59,424 bases of DNA from CAZSWS01 sp964610765 (GTDB lineage Bacteria; Bacteroidota; Bacteroidia; Bacteroidales; Tannerellaceae), in the NCBI GenBank assembly GCA_964610765.1, contig CAZSWS010000008.1, positions 1 to 59,424 of the forward strand, written 5' to 3'. How positions within the stretch are numbered: position 1 is the stretch's first letter; each line of letters begins with the position of its first letter. The position numbers were made by a program, and so were the translations under genes. Below the pieces are notes generated by a model. It made no database searches, was not told where the DNA came from, and was given only the letters and a program-made list of their open reading frames with translations. Shown here piece by piece: positions 27,301-37,800 of this stretch.

Positions 27301-29015
27301 TTATCCGTATTCTCTAGCGTACTTCCTGTTCGCATAGTTACATAGATGTTGAATCGGTCAGAGTCAACCTCTTTTCTTTGCTGAACATTGGTAGATACAG
27401 ACCAGATAAGCATAACAAAAAGCAGAATAACTGCTCCAAAGATCGTTACACCCGGATTGCGCATGCAAGTCTTCAGCAATACGAGGTATACTTGAACAGG
27501 TCGCTGAGAGATAGACACCTTTTCGTAAAAAACACTACGGTTATTCTTCTTACGCAAAATGGCATAAGCTCCCATAGGTATTAGCAACAAGGCAACTCCC
27601 ATAGAGATTAGCAAGGTGGAAACAATCGAAACACTGATGTGGTTACCAATCAATTTGATGATAAAATTGTCCGTAAACACAAAAGGCAGAAAAACTGTGA
27701 TTGTAGTCAATGTAGCTGCCACGATAGATCGCCACACCTCTTTTGTTCCTTGTGTAACAGAGCGCTCCGGGCTGAGTCCTGTGCCGGATAAACGATAAAT
27801 ATTTTCCAGCACTACGATACTATTATCCAGCAGCATCCCCACGGCAAGCGCCATCCCTACTAAGGTAAGACTATTGATAGTGATACCTGCATAGTAAAAG
27901 AAGTTGAAGGCTGTATATACAGATATTGGTATGGATAAGGCTATGAAAAAGACGAGCCTAATGTTTTTGAGGAAAAACCAAAGCACCAATATGGCTAACA
28001 AACCTCCGGTCAGCGCCAAGTGAATGATTTGATTGATATTATCCTCCATAACCTCGGCCGTATTGGTCTCAATCACTATCTCGACATCCAATAAGGATAG
28101 TTCGTCATTCAGCTCATTAATTGCATCAATTGTGCGATGTGACAGTTCAATTAAATTAGCTTGGGCATCATTAACGAGAGAAACGGATACAGCCTCTTTC
28201 CCATTAACACGGCTAAAAGATGTTTCTTCTTGCAAATCAAAGAAAACAGTCGCAATATCTTTCAAAAACACCGGACCTGGTGCAACTACAATATTTTCCA
28301 GCTCGGACACTTTGGTATAGGTAGAATTGACATGCACAAAATATTGGCTATCGGTTTCTTTCACATTACCCACAAAGGTCTTCTCCTGTGTGTTGCTATT
28401 CAACATATTGGCCACACGAGAGGTGGTCAGGTTTAATGACTTACAAGCTTCTTTATCAAGCCTTACCTCTATGACCTTTCCTCGACCTCCATAAACATTA
28501 ACAGCAGCAACTCCATCAACATTTTCTAATTCGCCCTTCACCAGTTCATCCACCACATTACGCACACGGTCAACGCCCCCGGTTCCACGCACTTGCAAAG
28601 TCATGAAGTTATTAGACATCATGCCCACATCTATCTTTTGCACACGCACCGTAAAGCCATCCGGAAGAGAAGAAGCTACTTCCTTCATCTTTTCTTCCAG
28701 TTTAAGCGAGGTGGTCTTAAAGTTCGCATGGCTTTTGAAGTCTATGCGGATAGACGACTGTCGTCCACTTACATCTGAGCTTATCTTATCTACTCCACCT
28801 ATCGCACTAATAGCTCCTTCCAGCGGAATTATAACCTCTGACTCAACATAAGAGGGGTCCATGTCTTGTGATGCATTGACATTTACATACAAAACAGGAA
28901 GCTCAGCATTGGGAAGTAATTCAACGGACAACTGTTTATAGGAAACAACTCCCAGTAGAGTCAGTCCGATAAATAACATACTGATTGTTATTCTTCTATT
29001 TAGTAGAAAATTCAT
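24321..29015 (-). CDS. RND efflux permease fused to a six-span linker and an ABC ATPase
   Basis: One uninterrupted frame of 1564 residues joins two transporter classes. Residues about 1-1035 are a complete RND (HAE1-like) permease: first membrane helix, porter domains, TM4 motif GMLLDNSIVVLENI, second helix bundle with VNNSIILIDYTNILRKRG and ITSITTIIAMMPLAMGDSEY. Residues about 1040-1280 hold six further hydrophobic spans, among them FVHLVLFAIGVLCVYLYV and SVIAVIGFLWAVAIAIYV. Residues about 1285-1564 are an ABC ATPase with Walker A GPNGAGKST (about 1308-1316), signature SGGMKQR (about 1411), Walker B ILVVDEPTAGLDP and the H-loop STHI. All nucleotide-binding motifs are intact. RND pumps normally use the proton gradient, so an attached ATPase is exceptional. 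The neighbouring 237-residue permease may be its partner. A methionine-rich segment lies at about 640-666 and a run of glutamates at about 765. Confidence 0.9.
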   Translation of the reverse strand: MNFLLNRRITISMLFIGLTLLGVVSYKQLSVELLPNAELPVLYVNVNASQDMDPSYVESEVIIPLEGAISAIGGVDKISSDVSGRQSSIRIDFKSHANFKTTSLKLEEKMKEVASSLPDGFTVRVQKIDVGMMSNNFMTLQVRGTGGVDRVRNVVDELVKGELENVDGVAAVNVYGGRGKVIEVRLDKEACKSLNLTTSRVANMLNSNTQEKTFVGNVKETDSQYFVHVNSTYTKVSELENIVVAPGPVFLKDIATVFFDLQEETSFSRVNGKEAVSVSLVNDAQANLIELSHRTIDAINELNDELSLLDVEIVIETNTAEVMEDNINQIIHLALTGGLLAILVLWFFLKNIRLVFFIALSIPISVYTAFNFFYYAGITINSLTLVGMALAVGMLLDNSIVVLENIYRLSGTGLSPERSVTQGTKEVWRSIVAATLTTITVFLPFVFTDNFIIKLIGNHISVSIVSTLLISMGVALLLIPMGAYAILRKKNNRSVFYEKVSISQRPVQVYLVLLKTCMRNPGVTIFGAVILLFVMLIWSVSTNVQQRKEVDSDRFNIYVTMRTGSTLENTDNVVKVLEERLEEISEKKELISRINEENAVLTLVLQEDYQKIGKRKIGEIKADVQSKLVNIEGTEISLSEAMSGQNRGGSMGGMLAFMSMMGIGDNQERVVIKGSDYDMMQLVAEEFRYYLDEQDFIRNSWVSYTRRQPEIHLAFDQVLLTTYEINRSNITSGLANLNTQYSSGTSFKVGNESYDIIIRDKTPEEEEEEQKKQKTIDDLEAIQIMNANGGLHTLNDIAAVNKGFGRSRITRVNQDKQLEVRYNFIRSVEQSKSLLEGYRADIDQLIAGYNLPTGVAVEVIHEEDMFSEFKFLIIAAFLLIFMILACVFESITTPFVLSFSIPLAAIGSLLALIMTNNSLLNANTLVGFLILLGIVVNNSIILIDYTNILRKRGFRRERALMTAGLSRIRPILITSITTIIAMMPLAMGDSEYAGAIGSPFAITVIGGLAFSALLTLVLVPTLLMGMENTLDWYRSLSKRVKFVHLVLFAIGVLCVYLYVDGILWQSVYLFVIVVLIPGVTYFAQTSLRQAKKDVVDPDAEIHIVVRNLVKVYDRAGRFSRQWNSGLLIRKRLGLSNEYHSLKDFLNSSWLFALWGFGIYFTYIYIDSKLWGFILSFVMYAFTLYLWRMIRTYLFYRFANSKAVRYLNRIIFWSIPPLVLFGLYKMLDNPSVIAVIGFLWAVAIAIYVTSQYLYEHDINIERLKGKRLIGLKRSYFRMVKSVPLLGKRRRPFKALRGVSFEIKTGMFGLLGPNGAGKSTLMRIITGILDQSYGSIWINGLDTRVYREELQSLIGFLPQEFGTYENMSSWEFLDYQAILKGLTNEELRKERIEYVLKSVHMYERKDDKIGSFSGGMKQRIGIALILLNLPRILVVDEPTAGLDPRERIRFRNLLVELSKERVVIFSTHIIEDISSSCSRVVVVNKGELKYFGEPEDMVDMAVGKVWQFLIDKVSFDEKLDKSLVIHNIQEGEMIQVRYLSKDTPYPGAIQVEANLEDAYLCLLKNM

Positions 29016-29075
29016 CCTCTTTGTTCAATCTTTAATGGTTATATCTTTCAGTTCATTCTATATTACAGCCAGTCT

Positions 29076-32000
29076 TTATGATTTCTCGACCACAGGCTGC
29101 TTACGAAATTTATATTTTATTTGCTCAAAGATGTAATACACACAAGGTATCACAACCAAGCTCATTAAGGTAGATGTCACCAATCCACCGACTACCGCAA
29201 TAGCCATTGCCGAACGTAAAGAAGCGCCTTCACCGATATTTAATGACATGGGGAGCAGCGCCAAAATAGTGGTAATGCTCGTCATGATGATTGGGCGAAT
29301 ACGCTGTTTACCTGCTTCAACAATTGCTTCTGTCAACTCCATGCTAGTTTTTAACTGGTTGATACGGTCAACCAAAATAATGGAGTTATTTACGGCTATA
29401 CCCGCCAGCATAATTACACCTATCACTCCCATAATATTAAGGGTCGTTCCGGTTATGAAAAACAACAGGATGGCACCCACTAACGATAAGGGTATAGTTA
29501 GGATAATCGTAAACGGATGTAACAGCGATTCAAACTGAGCTGCCAACACCATATAAACCAAGATGATGGAAAGCATTAAAGCAAACATAAGGCTCGCCAT
29601 AGCCTCTTGTCGTTTCTCTTCTTCACCGGTAACACTCACTGAGTAGTTCAAGGGTACTTCAATACCACTTACCGCTGTTCGGATTTGCTGTGCTACTTTA
29701 TCCAACGATTGACCGGCATCCATATCGGCCAATATCTTATTAATACGGTTTTGATTTCTTCTGAATATTTCTTTTGGTGCTTGTGATTCAGTTATGGTAG
29801 CAATTTCACGTAAATGAAACTCCTGATTGCCATTCTTAATTACCAAATCTTCCAACTCACTCGCTGTGATGTCCGGAATTTTGATAACTATATCACGCAA
29901 CTCACCTTTATAGTCCATTTTGCCTACTTCACGCCCCTGCAACTGCTGCTTGAGTTGTCCGATAACAGTAGATACGGTTATATTATTTATACCTGCAATG
30001 GTGCGATCAATGGATACAGTCAATTCCGGTGCTCCATCAGCCATCGATGATTTAACATTATAGATACCATCTACCGTTTCCATTTGTTGCAGAACGTCAT
30101 CCGTAATAAGACCTATTTCATCCAGCTCTTCGCCTCTCACTTCAACAACAATAGGTGAACCTTCATCTCCAAAAAGAGAACCCAAAGAGTTATCATCTTG
30201 CTTAAAAGCGAGTGTTAAGCCATCAATATTATCGGTTGCTTCTACAAAGCGCTCCATAACCTGTTCAGCAGAAAGCTTACATTCTTCAGATAGTGTCACT
30301 TTCATCATAGCTGTGTGCTCACCTTCAAATATTTCATTTTCAGACGATCCTTCACCCACATGACTATAGACGGTGCTCAGACTGTCTTCGCTAATAGCAT
30401 ACAGAATATATTCCAGGTTATTAACCACTGCATCTGTGCGTTCTAGCCGCGTACCTTCCGGCAAACTAACCGAAACGGTGAATGTTTTACTTTCGGAATG
30501 GGGTAAGAATTCTGTTCCAATAAACTGAACAAGCAAAAATGACGTTAGCAGTGCAACGACAGAAATTCCTATAACCAACCAGCGGTGCTTGATAAACGAA
30601 CGTATCATCCGCCCATAACCTTTAAACTGAATGGACTTCGTTACTACTTCCACTTTCTTTCGTCTGGTTAGCTTGTCATATAACATAGGGACTAACAACA
30701 GTGCTACAAACAAAGAAGAAACCAGCGAAAAAGCGACCGTCCATGCTTGATCTTTGAAAAGCTCACCTGAAATGCCATGTAGATAAACAATCGGTAGGAA
30801 CACCACAATCGTTGTCAATGTAGAAGCTACGACAGCTCCGGTTACTTCAGATGTTCCGGTTATAATGGATTCTTCCCGACTTAGCCCTCGCTCATGATTT
30901 CGGAAGATGCTTTCAATCACCACAATGGCATTATCAATGAGCATTCCTCCCCCTAATGCCAAGCCTCCTAAAGTCATCACATTCAGTGATAATCCATTAA
31001 AATACATCAAATTGAAAGTAGCTACAATAGATATAGGTATCGATAAACTGATTATAAATGTAACCCCTACTCGACGAAGAAAAACATACAATACTAAAAC
31101 AGCAAGTACCAAACCTAACAAGGCACTGTTCTTAACTTCACCGATAGCTTGTTTAATAAAGGTACCTTGATTGCTTATTACTTGGAATTTATATCCGGGT
31201 AATGAGTTTTCTATTACTTGCAACTGGTTATTAATCAAATCAACCACCCGAACAGTGTTATGTTGCATCTCTTTATATATAGAGAGTCCGATGCAACGTT
31301 CTCCATTGATGCGTACAATATTATCCGGCCGGGCATTTTCAAACTCTACTTCAGCAACTTCACGCAAATACAAAGGTGCTTTATTTAGATTTGCTTCTGC
31401 ATTTTGTGAAGCATTTGATCCGGCTGCTTGCTCAATAGGTTTATAACTAACTATTAAGTTTTCAAAATCAGCTTCCGAATTAAAGAGCGAAGCACTTTTA
31501 ACTAAATACTGCAAACCCAGCTCACTCACTCGTCCACCCGAAATGCTTTGGTTATTCGCTTCTATCTTGGAAGAAATATCTTCCATAGTTAGTCCAAAAG
31601 CACTCAACTTATAAGGATCGGTCTTAATATTTAAGATAGATTTCTCTATACCTGACAGAGCAACTTCAGCCACTCCTTCAATACGAATCAGTTCATTACG
31701 CATATAGTTTTCAGCCACTTTGCGCAGCTCGGCCATATCTGTAATGGTATGATGCGACATAGCCACCAATACAACCGGAGCCATATTGGGGTCATGCTGA
31801 GTGATATTGATTGATTCAAGGTCAGAATTCTGCGAAAAAACACTCATCGCTTTCTGCAAGTCAAGAAAAGCTTCATCCATATCCTTATTCTGGATATATT
31901 CGACGGTTATACGTGCCGTACCGGCTTTAATAACGGACGATACTTGCGCCACATCACTTTGCCGAATAGCCATCGACTCCATGTTCTGCACAAACAGCTT

Positions 32001-32183
32001 TTCTATTTCTTCCGGTGGACGCTCACCTGCCTGAATCTCAACAAAGAGGCGTGGCGAATTCATATCCGGCATCAAGTCAACATTCAATCGATCATAAGAT
32101 ATCTTACCTAACAGTAAAATAGCTAAGACGACCATGCTCATCGTAACCGGGTTATTAATCGCAAATTTGATTATTTTCCTCAT
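29076..32183 (-). CDS. RND (HAE1-type) efflux permease
   Basis: The 1035-residue inner-membrane protein has the standard RND plan: TM1 at about 12-28, a large periplasmic loop, TM2-6, a second large loop and TM8-12. Typical motifs are FINNPVTMSMV-like residues at the N-terminus (FAINNPVTMSMVVLAILLLG), GGGMLIDNAIVVIESIFRN in TM4, VVASTLTTIVVFLPIVYL in TM6 and AVNNSIILVDRINQL followed by TSITTILALLPMSL in TM10-11. The family exports drugs, bile salts and other amphiphiles as a trimer with a periplasmic adaptor and an outer membrane channel. The adaptor gene lies immediately upstream (48 bp) and a second, ABC-fused RND gene 60 bp downstream, so the two pumps may form a mixed trimer in the way MdtB and MdtC do. 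The substrate cannot be told from the sequence. Confidence 0.95.
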   Translation of the reverse strand: MRKIIKFAINNPVTMSMVVLAILLLGKISYDRLNVDLMPDMNSPRLFVEIQAGERPPEEIEKLFVQNMESMAIRQSDVAQVSSVIKAGTARITVEYIQNKDMDEAFLDLQKAMSVFSQNSDLESINITQHDPNMAPVVLVAMSHHTITDMAELRKVAENYMRNELIRIEGVAEVALSGIEKSILNIKTDPYKLSAFGLTMEDISSKIEANNQSISGGRVSELGLQYLVKSASLFNSEADFENLIVSYKPIEQAAGSNASQNAEANLNKAPLYLREVAEVEFENARPDNIVRINGERCIGLSIYKEMQHNTVRVVDLINNQLQVIENSLPGYKFQVISNQGTFIKQAIGEVKNSALLGLVLAVLVLYVFLRRVGVTFIISLSIPISIVATFNLMYFNGLSLNVMTLGGLALGGGMLIDNAIVVIESIFRNHERGLSREESIITGTSEVTGAVVASTLTTIVVFLPIVYLHGISGELFKDQAWTVAFSLVSSLFVALLLVPMLYDKLTRRKKVEVVTKSIQFKGYGRMIRSFIKHRWLVIGISVVALLTSFLLVQFIGTEFLPHSESKTFTVSVSLPEGTRLERTDAVVNNLEYILYAISEDSLSTVYSHVGEGSSENEIFEGEHTAMMKVTLSEECKLSAEQVMERFVEATDNIDGLTLAFKQDDNSLGSLFGDEGSPIVVEVRGEELDEIGLITDDVLQQMETVDGIYNVKSSMADGAPELTVSIDRTIAGINNITVSTVIGQLKQQLQGREVGKMDYKGELRDIVIKIPDITASELEDLVIKNGNQEFHLREIATITESQAPKEIFRRNQNRINKILADMDAGQSLDKVAQQIRTAVSGIEVPLNYSVSVTGEEEKRQEAMASLMFALMLSIILVYMVLAAQFESLLHPFTIILTIPLSLVGAILLFFITGTTLNIMGVIGVIMLAGIAVNNSIILVDRINQLKTSMELTEAIVEAGKQRIRPIIMTSITTILALLPMSLNIGEGASLRSAMAIAVVGGLVTSTLMSLVVIPCVYYIFEQIKYKFRKQPVVEKS

Positions 32184-32231
32184 TTATTCTGTATAGTTAT
32201 AGTATATATTTAAAGGCGAAGACCTAATCGA

Positions 32232-33284
32232 TTACTTCAATACTTTAACGCGACTCTTATCACGAAGCGTTTCATACCCTCTGATAATTAAATTATCATT
32301 CTCGCTCAGTCCTTCCACTACTTGCACATTGTCATCGTCTTCAAGACCCGTACGGATATTACGCAAAACGGCCGTATTCTTCTCAACAATATAGACATGC
32401 TTTCTATTCCGATTGGATATTACCACATCTTTCGGAATGATAATAGCACTTTCTGCTTTATCAACCACGATATCCGCCTTTACAAACATACCGGGACGTA
32501 GCAACATTTTATTATTCTCTATCAGTATTTTACCTTTGAATGTGCGTGTCTCTATGCTAATTGCTGGCGACAGTTCACTAATTACAGCACCAATCGTATC
32601 ATGCGGAAGTGTATAATGAGTGATATAAACCGGTTGATTGGCTTTTACATATTCGATGGTGCTTTCCGGTAGGTTAATATCCATATACATCCGCTTGTAA
32701 TCCATGATACCAACCATCGGACTGTTTTGCTCTACACGTCCATCGGTCGTATAATGAGGCAAGGTAACAATCACTCCATCAAAAGGTGCTTTTATATCCA
32801 TTTTATCCAGATTTATTACGGCATTTTCCAAGTCATAGCGGGCATTCGTTACTCGCACTTCCGTATTACGCATTTCGCTTAGCGTAACACCTCCCTTTTC
32901 ATATAAAGCATTTTGCTTACTTTGTTCTTGCTCGGCAATTTCCAGGCTCAAACGTTTTGATTCAATAGCAATGCTATTTTCATAGGCTTTATCTTCCAAA
33001 CGTATAATTAGCTGCCCTTTCTTAACTGCATCCCCTAACTTATATGGTCTTCCTGTGGCTGAATTCGTTTGAAGTTTATACATCCCACTCATCTCTGAAT
33101 TCAGCTCAACACCGTAAGTGGCTCTAGCCGTTCCCGTAGTATTAATTAATTTACTAATTGAGCCTTTTTTAAGTTCCAGCACAGAGACTGGCGTCTCTAT
33201 ATCATTCTGTCCGCCTTGAGGTTGATTACCACATGAGGTAAATAAAACAACAACTAGCGAGAAAAGCAAACTTCTGTATTTCAT
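32232..33284 (-). CDS. RND periplasmic adaptor (membrane fusion protein), lipoprotein
   Basis: The 350-residue protein is a predicted lipoprotein (LLFSLVVVLFTSCGN, Cys19). It shows the HlyD/AcrA adaptor order: a beta-barrel/lipoyl half with YKLGDAVKKGQLIIRLEDKAY, a coiled-coil hairpin at about 100-145, the second lipoyl half with IKAPFDGVIVTL, a beta-barrel and a membrane-proximal domain with IIIPKDVVI and NVQVVEGLSENDNLIIRGYE. It should link the RND permeases to the TolC-like channel. It is the only adaptor in the operon, so both RND proteins probably share it. Gene spacing is 33 bp from the outer membrane factor gene upstream and 48 bp to the RND gene downstream. Confidence 0.94.
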   Translation of the reverse strand: MKYRSLLFSLVVVLFTSCGNQPQGGQNDIETPVSVLELKKGSISKLINTTGTARATYGVELNSEMSGMYKLQTNSATGRPYKLGDAVKKGQLIIRLEDKAYENSIAIESKRLSLEIAEQEQSKQNALYEKGGVTLSEMRNTEVRVTNARYDLENAVINLDKMDIKAPFDGVIVTLPHYTTDGRVEQNSPMVGIMDYKRMYMDINLPESTIEYVKANQPVYITHYTLPHDTIGAVISELSPAISIETRTFKGKILIENNKMLLRPGMFVKADIVVDKAESAIIIPKDVVISNRNRKHVYIVEKNTAVLRNIRTGLEDDDNVQVVEGLSENDNLIIRGYETLRDKSRVKVLK

Positions 33285-33317
33285 ATATATACTATTTGAT
33301 TTTTACTAAATATAAGG

Positions 33318-34811
33318 TTAACGCTCACTAACTACTAAATCTTTCACAGGAATAATAGGCTTATCATTCTCAAAGTCATATAATGAAAGAATTTTCAAAT
33401 TTAACAAAGACATTTTATAATTTATAAGTGTCTGCGAGTAAGTTATTTTCCTATTAGAAAGCTGGGTTTGAAACTGACTTATTTCCATTCCGGTTAGATC
33501 TCCTTCCCGATATCTTGCCAAATTAAGATCGTATGTCAGTTGGGCATTACGCACATTCTTTTGAGCAATATCAATCTGTGAACGAATCTTTTCTAGTTCA
33601 CGCCATACTTGGCGAATATTTAACTCTATATCAACTTTCTCATTATCCTGGTTGAGTTTAGCAATGGTTTGGGCTGTTTTTTGTGCTCTAACACGTGCTT
33701 TCTTTTCTCCCCAGTCAAAGATTGGCACTGTAAAGCTCACAGAAACACGTGGGTTTTGTGTTGGGTTTTCATAAATATTACCAAAGCGTTCATTATCACC
33801 AATAATACCAATAGACATGGATATATTTCCCTTGAACTCATTCAAGCTTTTGGTGCTAATCATCTGAAGCTCTTCTAGCTCCATATCAATCTCACGTTGA
33901 CGAAGTTCCATTCGTGAAGACATACCATTACGTACGGCTTGTTCTAAATCAACCAATACCGGATTCACATCGACTTCAGCTTTAACCGCAATATCTTCAT
34001 TCAATGGAATACCTAATGATTTTTTCAGTTGATCTTTCCTATCTTCCAAAGAAGCCATTTGGTCTTCTACAGATGACTGTGCAGTTGCCAAGTTAACCTC
34101 TGCCTGAAAAAGCTCTTCTTTAGCTGCAAGGTCGGCTTCTACCTTATTTTTAATAATTTCATAGCTCTGATTCGCATTATCCAGCTCTTCTATTCTTATC
34201 TCCAGATTGCTTTGCGCCATATATACATTATAGAATTGCTGAGTGATGTTTACCTCTGTTCTTAGTCGCTCCAACGCATAACTAATACCTGCATTCTCAT
34301 AGGCATACTCAATTCTTTTCAACTCCATTTTACGCACATTGTGTGTAAAAATAGGCTGGTTCAATCGTATGTACAGGTCGTTACTAAAAGCTCTATTTCT
34401 ATTGTCTACACCCTCTACCTGCGACTTGTTGTCTTGCCATCCAAATGTATTGACAAGGGTTATCTCACCATCAGTCAATAAAATGGGTTGACTCACCGTA
34501 AATGTACCACTGGTGTTGAATCGTTCATTCGTGTACCACTGCGACAAGCGATTCTCAAAGCTTCTGGTCTTATTGTAGTTTACCGGGTCAAGATTAAGAG
34601 AAAACCTTGACTTAAGAGACGCTCTTTGTGCAACCAGATTCAACTGGTATCTTTCCAGATTTAATTTAGAATTCTTCAGCGAAGGGTTATTCTCCTCAGC
34701 AATGTCAAGCGCCTGCTCAATAGTTATTGACTCCTGCCCTGATGAAAGCCAGGAAATTCCCAGGAAGAGAACTATCCAGGTTAATTTAATCCATGACTGC
34801 CTATACTTCAT
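33318..34811 (-). CDS. TolC-like outer membrane factor
   Basis: The 497-residue protein has a signal peptide (to about residue 27, SWLSSGQ) and the two repeated outer-membrane-efflux-protein halves of the TolC family. Long heptad-rich helices run around residues 170-270 and 370-450 (for example ELDNANQSYEIIKNKVEADL and LTYDLNLARYREGDLTGMEISQF). It should form the trimeric outer membrane duct for the adaptor and RND pump encoded directly downstream. I chose ATG 34811 (MKYRQSWIKLTW) over a TTG at 34820. It is 84 bp behind the large ABC permease gene, the widest gap in the operon apart from the leader, so an internal promoter there is possible. Confidence 0.93.
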   Translation of the reverse strand: MKYRQSWIKLTWIVLFLGISWLSSGQESITIEQALDIAEENNPSLKNSKLNLERYQLNLVAQRASLKSRFSLNLDPVNYNKTRSFENRLSQWYTNERFNTSGTFTVSQPILLTDGEITLVNTFGWQDNKSQVEGVDNRNRAFSNDLYIRLNQPIFTHNVRKMELKRIEYAYENAGISYALERLRTEVNITQQFYNVYMAQSNLEIRIEELDNANQSYEIIKNKVEADLAAKEELFQAEVNLATAQSSVEDQMASLEDRKDQLKKSLGIPLNEDIAVKAEVDVNPVLVDLEQAVRNGMSSRMELRQREIDMELEELQMISTKSLNEFKGNISMSIGIIGDNERFGNIYENPTQNPRVSVSFTVPIFDWGEKKARVRAQKTAQTIAKLNQDNEKVDIELNIRQVWRELEKIRSQIDIAQKNVRNAQLTYDLNLARYREGDLTGMEISQFQTQLSNRKITYSQTLINYKMSLLNLKILSLYDFENDKPIIPVKDLVVSER

Positions 34812-34895
34812 AACTAACAATATTAATCTTCAATTTATAACTTCTACTTTCAAACTCTAACTTTTCACACAGCTAAAAAAAGGTTTACACACTTT

Positions 34896-37800
34896 TCATC
34901 TTCTGACTACTTTAACAGCATCTGCTGTAACAGAGCGCAACTTACACTCATTAGTCAAAACCACCTGAACCGTATCTTCACTGAAGTAGTATGTTCCTAA
35001 TATGCTCCATCCCTCATCTGAGCGTTGGATATCAATATAGGCATCTTCTTCTTCATCGTTGTACTTCACTTTAAAACTATATTCAGCATCTCCTCTGCCT
35101 CTTCCACCTCGTCTTCCTCTCCTGCGGACTTCATCCGGTTTTTGCACATGATAGTATAAATCATAAGAGCCGGCAGCCGGGAGTGGTATTTTCCATGTAG
35201 CGGTCTGGCTTCCATTACCACTTTTAATGACATAGGCTGAGCGAATATGCGTCCCATAGTATTTCTCATTAGTTGTCAAAGTCCATTGCAATGGCGGACT
35301 CCAGTTTGACACACCCGAATAACGAAACGTGTTATCTCCTACCTGATCCAGCCATTTTGGCAAAAGCCCTACTACATCGGGTTCTGATAAGATAAATAAC
35401 GTAGAATCCTCATTATCTACAATCACCTCACCTTCTATCTCATACGAGACATCTTCAACTAGATAGTCGCCTTCTTCATCAACCGTTTTATTTCTCTCTC
35501 GTTGAATATTTGTAATCGGCAGGTTGATTAAATTTGGCAGATTGGCTGACACCAATGTATTGACATGAACATTTCTGGGTGCTTCATCCCAATGGGAAAC
35601 CAGCATTTTTGTTTCTCGGGCAGCCAATGACACTTTTCTTTGTGTACGCGGATCGTATACATTGAAGCGCCCACCACCTACATTGGTTGTTACGTGTATA
35701 ATGCCATCATTATCCGAGTCGTTCGTGATTTGAAGCTTCAATACAAAGACCTCTTCTCCACGGTTAGAAATCTGTGTCACCTCCGGATTCCCTACCACAT
35801 AAACCGGCAAAGGTGTTGGATAATTCCATGAATCCAGGCGTGTGTTCAGCTCTTCTTCTGCAATCATCCCCATCGTATCAAGCAGACTCTCGAATCTTAA
35901 ATTGGTAAAGATATTCCGCTTTAATACGGCACGCAGCGAGTCCCTGTATTCTTGATATCCCACATTGCGCTCAGCATAAGCAAACAAATCATTGGCCTTG
36001 AGTGCTGTTATATTGTCTAATAAATCACGCTGCTCTTCATCTGCCAATAAACCCTTGAAGGAGTGCTGCTCTATAAGCAAGTTCGCCTTTTCACTGTTGC
36101 TTATCCCATTCATTTGTCTTATCCAGTTGTTATTATCAGACTTATCTTGCAGATAGAGTTCAATTAACCGGTTAGCAATGGGCCATTCTGATGAGAATAT
36201 ATTGTATCTAAAATTATAAAGTTGTGGAAAAATAAAATATGGATTTGTCTTGACAGTTATATTGACTGCACCTCGCTCACTCGACCAGTTCATATCACTT
36301 TCTAACCTCCTAAAAATCCATAAGAAGGCATTAAACGTACGCAATGCGGCTTCATCATCCGTTATCTCTTGTCCATTATATTGCGCCCAGCGTTTTTCAT
36401 TCTTAACTCTTTTAGTTACGTCAGCGACATCAAACAAGCACCCTCTCTCTGGAAATAAAACCATTTCAGGCTGTAGCTTTTCCTGTGCTTGTGTCCAGGT
36501 TCGCGCATAACTAAAAAACTGTACGGGCACTTCAACGATTGAAAAACGATTAAAAGAATAATCAAGTGAATATTGTGCTTCAAATGAACGTCTGGACTCT
36601 CTGAGCTGCGTAGGTATTGTGTCAACTATAGCACCTAATACAGGTGTAAAGTAGTCATGTCCTTTCAAATGCCAAATACTGTAAGCAACACTATCTACAT
36701 CAATACTTTTCTGTTCATAATCTCCAATTATGAGGGTCACGGAAGGCGAAGGAAAGTCAGTAGAGAATGTAAACAAATGGTCATTTGAATAGCTTGGTTC
36801 ATCGGTTATTGTGTTTATAACTTCTTGATTAACCAAAGCTGTATCTGCATCCTGCTGAACAGCAGATGTGTCAGGTATGGCTGCTAATAGTTGAGAGGGG
36901 TGCGACTCCATGGTTCCTTGAGACAAAGCCTTCAGTCCGTTAAGTGTTTTCACTTTCAAATTGAAATTACTGAAATAAGCCTGCTGCCAATCGGAATGCT
37001 CACTACTGTATGATGTTCCGGGGCGAGGATACCAATAAGTTTCCGGTGTAAACAAGATAAAGTCTGCTGTTTGAAAGCTATATTTCTTATCAATACCAAA
37101 CATCACGGTCGAAAACTTCTCTTCTAATAAATCTGAAGGGATATCTAAATAACAAAATTGCTCATTCACAACTCCGTCATAAGAAATGGTCAATATAGCC
37201 GAATCACCCAAAGCTATCTTTCGTCCAAAATCAACCAAGATTATTTGATAATCTCGTTCGAAAGATAAACTTGTTCCTTGCTCATCTATTATCTCACGCA
37301 CCTGTAAGCCGGGATTAAGACAAAACGTAAATACCGAAGAGGTTTCCAGCGCACGACCTTTCATTGTGGCTTTTGAGGAGATTGTTTCCGGATGCTGCTC
37401 AACATACAATTCATAATCATCGACCACCATCTTAGGAGTATGCACATACTTGTTATTGATAGACGTATATAAAGTACGCATATCAGCATTTTTCATAAAT
37501 GTATGAATATGATTATATGCAGCAAAGGAACCTATGATGATAAAAAAGAAAGATACTATAAGCCAGCGATAACTGGATTGACGGCTGTTAGGAAGTCTTC
37601 TGAATAAGAAGATAGTCAGGCAAATAAATCCTAGTCCTAGAAATAAATAGATAAAACGATGATTAAGAAGTGCCCATAAATTGGTAAAACCTACAATATC
37701 CGATTTAATCAATGGCAAATTATACACCATATAATCAAATACGTAATAGAACTTATCACCGATATAAAATAGCGTCAAGGCAATGTATCCCAGTAAAATC

